Positions 1 through 5,312 of a stretch of 5,312 nt of DNA are shown one piece after another. The stretch comes from [Eubacterium] saphenum (GTDB lineage: Bacteria; Bacillota; Clostridia; Oscillospirales; Ruminococcaceae). A program made the translations under genes and the position numbers. The notes below the pieces were generated by a model. The model did not search any database and was not told where the DNA came from. It saw only the letters and a list, made by a program, of their open reading frames with translations. The stretch spans positions 1 to 5,312 of the forward strand of contig SFHN01000107.1 in NCBI GenBank assembly GCA_004555635.1. The letters are read 5' to 3'. How positions within the stretch are numbered: the first letter of the stretch is position 1; each line of letters starts with the position of its first letter.

Positions 1-1834
1 CGCCACTTTCTTCGAGGAAATATCTGTACGACAGCTCGTTCTCCGCGTTTCGGTGAAGCACCTGCTCGCCGTTGTAGAAAACCATCCAGCCGAGATTGCG
101 GTAGCCCTCTACTTCGGGACGGTGAACGGTGTGGTCGTCGTCCATCGTTATTTCCACCATATTATCTACGACAATCTCGCTCTTTCGCTTCTCGTTCCAC
201 GAGAGAAAGTCGAACTTCTCTCCGTTTACAATAACGTCGGAGGTGCAGTTTTTCTTTGTCGTGTTTGCGTCATAGCCGAGCATAGAGCCTGCGCTTGCCC
301 CGTTTACCGTGCCGCTCACATAGATGTTTTCGTATGCGCCGCCGATAGCCTGACCCGAAACAATTCCCGCGTTTGACCCCTCGACGAACGCGTTTTCAAA
401 GCGGATATTCTGAACGCGGCAGAAGGTTTCCCAGCCGATAAAGCCCGCATCGGAAAAGCCCTCGGGGACAGTCATGTTGCGTATCGTGTGGTTTCCGCCG
501 TCAACAAAGCCCGCGAACGGGTGGTCGTTTTCGCCGCCGTTCCAGCCCATCGGCGCCCATCTGTACCCCGCAAGGTCGATGTCGTTTTGCAGCATAATCG
601 GCATATATGTGCTGTCGCAGGTGTTCACAAACCAGCAGCAGCTTGCAAGCTCCTCGGGCGTTGACACATAGAATATCCCCGCGGCAACAGACTTTTCGAT
701 ATAGTCCGCGTCCGCAAGCAGCGGGATATCCCCAACGTCAAAGCGCTCCGTCCAGCCGTCGTTGTCGGGATAGCGCGACAGAAGCTCCTTCGCCTCGGTT
801 CCGAGGCGCTCCTTCTGTTTTGCTATGCGGTATTCGTCTGAGTCGGTCGAAACAAGCGATATCGTTTCGTCATCGCAGGTGAAAACGAGCCTGCCCCACG
901 AACTGAACGAATATTCCTTGCCGTCAAACTCCGCGCAGACTTCTCCCATATCGTCTACAAACAGCGAAAACTCCCGCGCCTTGTTATCGACAGAAAGCGC
1001 GCCGTTTTCGTCAAAGCGCCATATTTCGCCGCTCGTTTCGTTGTACCACTCGCCGCAAAGCTCCTTTGCCGCCGCGGCAATCATCTCGGCGTTAATTTTC
1101 TCCAAAGCCGCCTTTTCCGCCTCGCTGCCCTTGCGGTAAAGCGGCAATGACGCTTCGCCCTCGGTCATATAAAGGGTGTCGTTTTCTACCGCGGCGTATA
1201 CCGGGCATTCAAAATCTGTCCCGCTGTAAAGAAGTATGCACGCCCCGTCAAGAGAGTATTCTTCCTCGCTGTAATCCTCGCCGTAAATGCGCAGAACAAG
1301 CTTGCCGTTATCCTTGAAAACGTAAGAAAACCCGAAGTTTCCAAAAGTCCATTCGCCGTAAAGCTTTTTCCCGAAGTCGGAAAGAAGCTCCCTGCCCTCG
1401 GCGCTGTCCGATTTTACAGCGCGCCGCCCGCAGACGGTTATCGTGTTTTCGTCGGTTTCGGAAACGGAAAAGCTTTTCGTCGGAATGCCGCTGCGCAGGG
1501 TGATTTCCCCGCCCTTGGACAGCATTACAAAGCCGTTTTCGTCAACCCAAACCCCGTCGGGGATATCCGCTTTTGCGTGAAAAACCTCGTCCGAAGCTTC
1601 GCTTGTTTCGTCGGGCTGTTCCTCGGGGGGATTTTCCGCGGGCAGTTCGGCGGAGGATTCTTCGGAGGTGTTAAGCGTTTCTGCTGCACTATTAGCGGCA
1701 GACGGCTGTTCCTTGACGACATCACGAGCGCCGCTGTCGAGCGCTTCCGACTCGGCTTCCTGCGATTTGCAGCCCGCAAAAAGGCATATGCAAAGCAGCG
1801 CGGCAACAATCGGGGCAAGGCGTTTCCTGAACAT
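1..1834 (-). CDS. Large surface lipoprotein with acidic linker, three G-x-W segments and a GLUG-like module (3' end beyond window)
   Basis: The frame stays open from an ATG at 1834 to the window edge: 611 codons and no stop, so the C-terminus is missing. Start choice is firm because AGGAG (1841-1845) lies 6 bases upstream. Residues 1-22 form a lipoprotein signal: MFRKR, a hydrophobic stretch, then LFAGC with Cys22 as the predicted lipidated residue. Residues about 23-85 are a low-complexity linker rich in Glu, Ser, Ala and Pro, as expected for crossing a Gram-positive wall. Three segments follow, each with a G-x-W start (Trp96, Trp162, Trp263) and a later F/L-x-x-x-G-like strand; they resemble small lipocalin-like lipoprotein domains (DUF5640 type), a family call made by eye. 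Residues about 341-539 are the module shared with the protein at 3131-3877: SRYPD, DIPLLADADYI, ELAS-x-CW, DIDL-x-GY-x-WAP, D-GG-x-HTI, then three rungs starting near Gly464, Gly490 and Gly516. Residues 541-611 are extra sequence I do not recognise. It probably acts outside the membrane in binding or adhesion; no catalytic motif is visible. Confidence 0.9.
   Translation of the reverse strand, partial: MFRKRLAPIVAALLCICLFAGCKSQEAESEALDSGARDVVKEQPSAANSAAETLNTSEESSAELPAENPPEEQPDETSEASDEVFHAKADIPDGVWVDENGFVMLSKGGEITLRSGIPTKSFSVSETDENTITVCGRRAVKSDSAEGRELLSDFGKKLYGEWTFGNFGFSYVFKDNGKLVLRIYGEDYSEEEYSLDGACILLYSGTDFECPVYAAVENDTLYMTEGEASLPLYRKGSEAEKAALEKINAEMIAAAAKELCGEWYNETSGEIWRFDENGALSVDNKAREFSLFVDDMGEVCAEFDGKEYSFSSWGRLVFTCDDETISLVSTDSDEYRIAKQKERLGTEAKELLSRYPDNDGWTERFDVGDIPLLADADYIEKSVAAGIFYVSTPEELASCCWFVNTCDSTYMPIMLQNDIDLAGYRWAPMGWNGGENDHPFAGFVDGGNHTIRNMTVPEGFSDAGFIGWETFCRVQNIRFENAFVEGSNAGIVSGQAIGGAYENIYVSGTVNGASAGSMLGYDANTTKKNCTSDVIVNGEKFDFLSWNEKRKSEIVVDNMVEITMDDDHTVHRPEVEGYRNLGWMVFYNGEQVLHRNAENELSYRYFLEESG
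218..814 (-). repeat. Copy A of duplicated SRYPD/GLUG-like module (in lipoprotein)
   Basis: This is the part of the lipoprotein gene (codons about 341-539) that aligns collinearly with copy B at 3146-3748. By eye the DNA matches include 35/36 bases (696-731 with 3630-3665), 37/42 (747-788 with 3681-3722), 28/31 (550-580 with 3487-3517) and 21/23 (631-653 with 3568-3590). Spacing between these blocks is conserved except for a one-codon difference. It is a direct repeat, both copies coding on the minus strand. Confidence 0.9.
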
Positions 1835-1840
1835 AGCCTT

Positions 1841-1845
1841 CTCCT
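1841..1845 (-). promoter_or_regulatory. Ribosome-binding site of the lipoprotein gene
   Basis: The minus strand reads AGGAG (within AAAGGAGAAGGCT), 6 bases before the ATG at 1834. It decides the start and so the lipoprotein signal peptide. It lies in the 33-base gap after the MptE-like stop codon. Confidence 0.8.
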
Positions 1846-1867
1846 TTCGGCAAAGAAAAGCGGTCGA

Positions 1868-3073
1868 TTATTCGGTTATCCTTTTGAAAAGCGCGGAGGT
1901 GGAAAAGTCGATTTCCGCGATATCGCGGCGCTCGAACATCGAAAGCCCCTCGGTTTCGCACATCGTGAAGATTTTCGCGCCGTTTGCCTTTGCGTAGTCG
2001 TTCACCTGTTCGAGCGTTCTGCGAACTCTCGACGGATAGGACGGAGCCTTGCCTTCCTGCGGAAGTCTTCCGACACCCTCGGAATATTCGAGCGAAAACA
2101 GCTCGTCAAAGCCGTGGATATAGATTTCCGAAAAACCCATATAAAGCGCAAGCTGAAGCATTTCATACAGCGGCAGAATCTTCGCGGTGTCCCATTCGCT
2201 CTGCATCTGTCTGAAAGCGGGAAGCGCGTCGATAAGACCGTTTCCGACGTGGGGAAGATAGGTGGGTTTTTTCTTGAACTTGTCCTCAAACACGGTTACG
2301 TCGGTGTTTACGAAGCACTCCATACCCTCTATGTACTTTCCGTTGCCGAGGTAAGCGTCTGCCGTTGTCAGCAGGAAGAACGACGGGCGCTGCGGCGATT
2401 TTGCAAACAGGCTGCAAAAGTCGTTTGCAGCAAAGGTGCGCTCGTTAAGCAGCGAGTTAAGCTCGTCAAGCTTCGCTGCGGGATTGCCGAGGATAAAGCA
2501 GCGCTCTCCGTTCATCTTGCCCTTGTACGCAGAAAGCTGCGCGGCTGTTTCCGCAGCTTTATTGGCCGCCTGCTTCGCCTCGGAATTAAGTGCGCCGTTC
2601 GCCTTGTTTTCTCCGAGCTTGCCTTTAAGTCCCGAGCCTTCGGGGTCGTTCATCTGACAGAAATCACTGTCGGTGTAGCCGCAGATGTGCTTCAGCGCAG
2701 CCGCCGCCTCCTGCGACGTGCCGACAACGCCCGCCATAGCCGCGAGCTGCGTTTGCGCAGGGGTAAACGGCTTTACGATAACAGCGTAGATAGCCTTGGA
2801 CATACCCTTCAGCTCGTCGATGAACTTAATGTCGTTGTCGGGGTCTGCTTCGTTTTCGTTAAGCACAACACTGAACGCGACTTCCGGCACGCGCACGCCC
2901 TTTGTGCGAAGCGCCGACATTGTGCTCATCAGAAGCTCGTAGTCCTTTCCGTCGCCGATTACGGCGAGCTTTCGCTGACCGATTACCTCGATGTTCTTGA
3001 TAAAGTGATTTTTGTAGGCGGCTGCTTTTCCGCCCGATACCATACCGTTTGCCAGATACTCGGAGTAATTCAT
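1868..3073 (-). CDS. MptE-like (DUF115 / Maf-related) two-domain protein, possible surface-glycan enzyme
   Basis: This is a complete 401-residue protein. Its ATG has AGGGGGA (3081-3087) 7 bases upstream, and it ends in TAA. It has no signal peptide or membrane segment, so it is cytoplasmic. The N-terminal half (about 30-120) looks Rossmann-like: LAVIGDGKDYELL at 36-48, then alternating strands and helices. Residues about 145-187 are a Lys/Ala/Glu-rich linker. The C-terminal half carries the MptE-like pattern: RCFILGN at 191-197, ERTFAAND at 211-218, ALYMGFSEIYIHGFDELF at 309-326 (family form A-x-x-MGF-x-EIYL-x-G-x-D), and AKIFTM...GLSMFERRD near 366-384. Known relatives include archaeal 6-hydroxymethylpterin diphosphokinase MptE and bacterial Maf proteins involved in flagellin or surface glycosylation. 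The usual G-N-G-P-S loop reads G-N-P-A-A here, so the active site may be altered. It sits between genes for two related surface proteins, which favours a surface-modification role over a pterin role. Substrate is unknown. Confidence 0.85.
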   Translation of the reverse strand: MNYSEYLANGMVSGGKAAAYKNHFIKNIEVIGQRKLAVIGDGKDYELLMSTMSALRTKGVRVPEVAFSVVLNENEADPDNDIKFIDELKGMSKAIYAVIVKPFTPAQTQLAAMAGVVGTSQEAAAALKHICGYTDSDFCQMNDPEGSGLKGKLGENKANGALNSEAKQAANKAAETAAQLSAYKGKMNGERCFILGNPAAKLDELNSLLNERTFAANDFCSLFAKSPQRPSFFLLTTADAYLGNGKYIEGMECFVNTDVTVFEDKFKKKPTYLPHVGNGLIDALPAFRQMQSEWDTAKILPLYEMLQLALYMGFSEIYIHGFDELFSLEYSEGVGRLPQEGKAPSYPSRVRRTLEQVNDYAKANGAKIFTMCETEGLSMFERRDIAEIDFSTSALFKRITE

Positions 3074-3080
3074 TGTCGTT

Positions 3081-3087
3081 TCCCCCT
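3081..3087 (-). promoter_or_regulatory. Ribosome-binding site of the MptE-like gene
   Basis: The minus strand reads AGGGGGA, 7 bases before the ATG at 3073. It supports that start and independent translation within the presumed operon. Confidence 0.65.
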
Positions 3088-3130
3088 ATTTGATTATTTG
3101 CTGCGGCACCCGCCGCTTGATAAGCAGAGT

Positions 3131-3877
3131 TTAGGATATCACCTTTCCGCCGACAATCACCTTAACGTCCGCAGAGCAGCCTTCAATCTCCGCGTGGGCG
3201 TTATGCTGGATAAGCGCGCCGCCGTTCCACTTGCTGTCAACGCTGCAATTCACGGCGGTGACATTACGCAGGCTGCCGCCTATAGCCTCGCCGATACAAA
3301 CAGCGCCGGAGCCTTTACAGCGAATTTCCGCGCTGTCAAACGTGATATCGTGCAGGCAGGCGTTGTTTTCATAGCCGATAAACGCGCCGTAGTAAAACTC
3401 CCGCGAGTTTATGCTAAGTCCCGTTATGGTGTGACCGCCGCCGTCGATATCGCCGTTAAAGCGCCCCGTGTCGCTGCCGCAGCTTATCGGCGCCCAGTTG
3501 TACCCCGAAAGGTCGATATCGGCAGTTATCGTCATATCGACGTCCTGCGCGTTTTGCGTGTTGATATACCAGCAGTAACTTGCAAGCTCCGCCGCCGTGC
3601 CGACGTAAAACCCCTCGGAAAGCGAGCGGTCGATATAGTCCGCGTCAGCAAGCAGCGGGATATCCGTGCCATAGTATTCCTCCGTCCAGCCAACGCTGTC
3701 GGGATAGCGCGAGAAAAGCTCCGTACATTCCGACACCACGCGCTCGCGGTACTTGTTATCCGCCTTCGCTTTCACTATAAGCGGATAATACACCGCATAC
3801 GTCAGCCCGAATATAACGACGGTAGTCAGCACTATTGCACCTACGGCGGCAAGCACAATTTTTGTGTTCTTTTTCAT
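3131..3877 (-). CDS. Small membrane-anchored GLUG-like beta-helix protein, paralogous to the lipoprotein module
   Basis: The protein is 248 residues from the ATG at 3877. An in-frame GTG at 3892 would add five residues (253 in all). I prefer the ATG because it gives a typical MKKNTK signal-anchor N-terminus; neither start has a strong Shine-Dalgarno, and the ATG has only GCGGGTG nearby. Numbered from the GTG, residues about 12-36 form one hydrophobic segment with no lipobox, so an N-terminal anchor with an outside C-terminus is likely. The rest is almost wholly the module shared with the downstream lipoprotein: SRYPD at 61-65, DIPLLADADYI at 77-87, ELAS-x-CW at 102-108, DIDLSGYNWAP at 125-135, DIDGGGHTI at 148-156. 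Three rungs follow, each starting Gly-Ala (169, 196, 225), matching the GLUG-type beta-helix pattern. It carries eight cysteines, many for a predicted exported protein. It lies 39 bases after the aspartokinase stop and 57 bases before the MptE-like gene. No enzymatic motif is seen; a structural or binding role is inferred. Confidence 0.85.
   Translation of the reverse strand: MKKNTKIVLAAVGAIVLTTVVIFGLTYAVYYPLIVKAKADNKYRERVVSECTELFSRYPDSVGWTEEYYGTDIPLLADADYIDRSLSEGFYVGTAAELASYCWYINTQNAQDVDMTITADIDLSGYNWAPISCGSDTGRFNGDIDGGGHTITGLSINSREFYYGAFIGYENNACLHDITFDSAEIRCKGSGAVCIGEAIGGSLRNVTAVNCSVDSKWNGGALIQHNAHAEIEGCSADVKVIVGGKVIS
3146..3748 (-). repeat. Copy B of duplicated SRYPD/GLUG-like module (in small anchored protein)
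   Basis: This is the partner of the module at 218-814. It makes up nearly the whole extracytoplasmic part of the small anchored protein. Homology begins near the R-E-R residues after the membrane segment and runs to about the last five residues, so this protein is essentially an anchor plus the module, with no flanking domains. Confidence 0.9.
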
Positions 3878-3916
3878 ATAAAGCACCCGCACAGCAACGG
3901 CGCAAAAGGCAGTGAA

Positions 3917-5239
3917 TTACTGCTCGCTGCCTATGAACATATAGTAAATAACCTTGATTGCCTTTTCAAAATCCGCGGCGTCAATGCCGACGATGATGTT
4001 AAGCTCGGAGGAGCCCTGGTCAATCATTCTGATGTTTATGTCCGCGTGGGAAAGCGCAGAGAACACTCTGCCCGCCGTACCCTTTACGCTCTTCATTCCG
4101 CGTCCTACGACAGCGATAAGCGCAAGTTCGTCGATAATTTCAAAGTGGTCGGGTCTTACAACGTCCTTTATGCGCTGGGTAAGCTTGTCGCGCTGACCGT
4201 TAAGCTCCGCGGAGTTCACAACAACGCTAAGCGTGTCGATACCTGTCGGCATATGCTCGGGGAAAATCCCGTGGTTTTCGAGCACCTGAAGCAGGCGGCG
4301 CATAAAGCCCTTCTCCGAGTTCATTCTGTCCTTTTCGAGCGAGATTGCGGAGAAGCCCTTCTTGCCCGCGATGCCCGTGATGACATAGCTGCTCGGCTGC
4401 TCCGTGCCTGTCGGTACGATAAAGGTGCCCGCGTCCTGCGGAGCGTTTGTGTTCTTTATGTTAATCGGAATGTTCGCGCTTCTTACGGGGAAAATAGCGT
4501 CCTCGTGCAGCACGCTCGCGCCCATATAGGAAAGCTCGCGAAGCTCGGAGTAGGTGATTACGCTGATACCTGCGGGGTTTTCGACAATTCTCGGGTCTGC
4601 AACCAGAAAGCCGCTGACGTCTGTCCAGTTTTCGTAGATTGAAGCGCCGACAGCCTTTGCGACGATAGAGCCTGTAAAGTCGCTGCCGCCGCGCGAGAAG
4701 GTCTTTATCGTGCCGTCGGGCATTGCGCCGTAGAAGCCGGGAACGACCGCCTTCGGGATTCTGTCGAGCATTGCGCCGAGGCAGGCGTTGGTGATGTCGC
4801 CGTCAAAGTTGCCCTTGTTGTCAAAGAAAATGCCCTTTGCCGCGTCAACGAACTCGTAACCGAGATACTTTGCGAGAATGATACCGTTGAGGTATTCGCC
4901 GCGGGAGGCCGCGTAATCTCTGCCTGCGGAGGCTACGAAATTCTTGCCGATTTTGATAAACTCGTCCTCAAGCGAAAGCTCAATGCCGAGGTCTGCGATA
5001 ATGCCGTTAAAGCGCTCTCTGATGGGAGCGAAGCTCTTTGCGAAATCCGCGCCGCCCTGCACCTCATCATAGCAGTGGTACAGCATATCCGTTACCTTTG
5101 TGTCGTCGATGAAGCGCTTTCCGGGCGCGGACGGAACGACATAGCAGCGCTCGGGGTCTGCGTTGATGATATCCGCAACCTTTCTGAACTGCTTTGCGTC
5201 TGCGAGGGAGCTTCCTCCGAACTTGACTACCTTACTCAT
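3917..5239 (-). CDS. lysC: Aspartate kinase (aspartokinase), monofunctional, clostridial type
   Basis: Aspartokinase phosphorylates L-aspartate with ATP to give 4-phospho-L-aspartate, the first step toward lysine, diaminopimelate, methionine and threonine; it is cytosolic. The protein is complete at 440 residues, normal for a monofunctional enzyme. The ATG has AAGGAAGGG (5248-5256) 8 bases upstream. The kinase domain shows KFGGSS at 6-11, SAPGKR at 37-42, SRGEYLNG at 112-119, FSRGGSDFTGS at 181-191, WTDVSGFLVADPRIV at 205-219, and GASVLHEDAIFPVRSANIPI near 240-259. Two ACT domains follow, at about 296-355 (FSAISLEKD start) and 373-435 (IAVVGRGM, then INIRMIDQGSSELNIIV). These usually bind amino-acid effectors, so feedback control is likely, but the effector cannot be read from sequence. 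No homoserine dehydrogenase domain is fused. No other gene of the pathway is in the window; the following genes encode surface-type proteins. The symbol is generic: the lysC/thrA/dapG-type paralog cannot be settled here. Confidence 0.97.
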   Translation of the reverse strand: MSKVVKFGGSSLADAKQFRKVADIINADPERCYVVPSAPGKRFIDDTKVTDMLYHCYDEVQGGADFAKSFAPIRERFNGIIADLGIELSLEDEFIKIGKNFVASAGRDYAASRGEYLNGIILAKYLGYEFVDAAKGIFFDNKGNFDGDITNACLGAMLDRIPKAVVPGFYGAMPDGTIKTFSRGGSDFTGSIVAKAVGASIYENWTDVSGFLVADPRIVENPAGISVITYSELRELSYMGASVLHEDAIFPVRSANIPINIKNTNAPQDAGTFIVPTGTEQPSSYVITGIAGKKGFSAISLEKDRMNSEKGFMRRLLQVLENHGIFPEHMPTGIDTLSVVVNSAELNGQRDKLTQRIKDVVRPDHFEIIDELALIAVVGRGMKSVKGTAGRVFSALSHADINIRMIDQGSSELNIIVGIDAADFEKAIKVIYYMFIGSEQ

Positions 5240-5247
5240 AGTGTTGA

Positions 5248-5256
5248 CCCTTCCTT
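5248..5256 (-). promoter_or_regulatory. Ribosome-binding site of aspartokinase
   Basis: The minus strand reads AAGGAAGGG, 8 bases before the ATG at 5239. It fixes that start. Confidence 0.7.
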
Positions 5257-5266
5257 ATTTCCTTTA

Positions 5267-5272
5267 TTTATA
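5267..5272 (-). promoter_or_regulatory. Candidate -10 box for the aspartokinase transcript
   Basis: On the minus strand this reads TATAAA, inside an A/T-rich stretch between the inverted repeat and the ribosome-binding site. At 17-base spacing the -35 position reads ACGGTA, a poor match to TTGACA and overlapping the inverted repeat. The leader would be only about 20 bases, so there is no room for a riboswitch downstream of this point. Weak call. Confidence 0.25.
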
Positions 5273-5278
5273 TTCTGA

Positions 5279-5297
5279 AAACGGCGGTATACCGTTT
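5279..5297. promoter_or_regulatory. Inverted repeat upstream of aspartokinase, possible operator
   Basis: AAACGG (5279-5284) and CCGTTT (5292-5297) are perfect complementary arms around a 7-base spacer. An overlapping perfect 10-base palindrome, CGGTATACCG, sits at 5285-5294. The element lies about 40 bases upstream of the aspartokinase ATG, in the position expected for promoter control. It has no downstream T-run, so it is not a typical terminator. Whether it binds a regulator is unknown. Confidence 0.4.
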
Positions 5298-5312
5298 ATG
5301 CACATATATAGT

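Noticed and set aside
53..1139. Several short plus-strand open frames
   Set aside because: They lie opposite the continuous lipoprotein frame, overlap one another, and show no domains or good ribosome-binding sites.
3096..3120. GCGGC-ACCC-GCCGC hairpin between the small protein and MptE-like genes, as a possible terminator
   Set aside because: The stem is only 5 base pairs and no T-run follows on the minus strand, so rho-independent termination is not supported.
218..3748. Direct repeats as ends of a mobile element carrying the MptE-like gene
   Set aside because: Both copies are in-frame protein-coding modules with functional constraints. There is no transposase, terminal inverted repeat or target duplication, so gene duplication explains them better.
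1577..4642. A 1021-codon open frame on the plus strand
   Set aside because: It runs antisense across the 5' end of the lipoprotein gene, all of the MptE-like and small-protein genes, and half of aspartokinase, crossing their gaps. Its product is rich in Arg, Val, His and Ala with no domain pattern. The minus-strand genes carry recognisable motifs and ribosome-binding sites, so this is a composition-driven shadow.

Overview
The window is almost entirely coding, and every gene I can support lies on the minus strand, so it reads from right to left. Base composition looks moderately GC-rich. The start sites carry GGAGG-like ribosome-binding sites. The aspartokinase is the roughly 440-residue clostridial type, and there is a Gly-Cys lipobox lipoprotein with a long acidic linker. 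Together these suggest an uncultured gut-type Clostridia member, perhaps near the Ruminococcaceae/Oscillospiraceae. That placement is inference; no RNA gene or taxonomic marker is present to confirm it.

Layout in transcription order: (1) a complete aspartokinase (5239-3917) with a strong Shine-Dalgarno and an inverted repeat just upstream; (2) a small membrane-anchored protein (3877-3131) with a short conserved preamble followed by GLUG-like beta-helix rungs; (3) a two-domain cytoplasmic protein (3073-1868) whose C-terminal half matches the MptE-like/DUF115 family, which includes motility-accessory-factor and surface-glycan enzymes; (4) a large lipoprotein (1834 to beyond base 1, 3' end outside the window). 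The lipoprotein has an acidic linker, three 'G-x-W' beta-type segments, and then a second copy of the module found in protein (2). Gene gaps are only 39, 57 and 33 bases, and I see no terminator between genes, so a single transcript is plausible.

The most striking feature is the duplicated module. The small anchored protein and the lipoprotein share about 200 collinear residues, with stretches of nearly identical DNA. They sit on either side of the MptE-like gene. A reasonable but unproven reading is a small cell-surface locus: two related extracytoplasmic beta-helix proteins plus a sugar- or nucleotide-handling enzyme that might make or attach a surface modification. The aspartokinase (aspartate family, leading to lysine, threonine and diaminopimelate) is either the unrelated first gene of the transcript or linked through cell-wall precursor supply.

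There is no gene-free stretch over 300 bases. I saw no tRNA, rRNA, CRISPR array, insertion sequence or convincing terminator.
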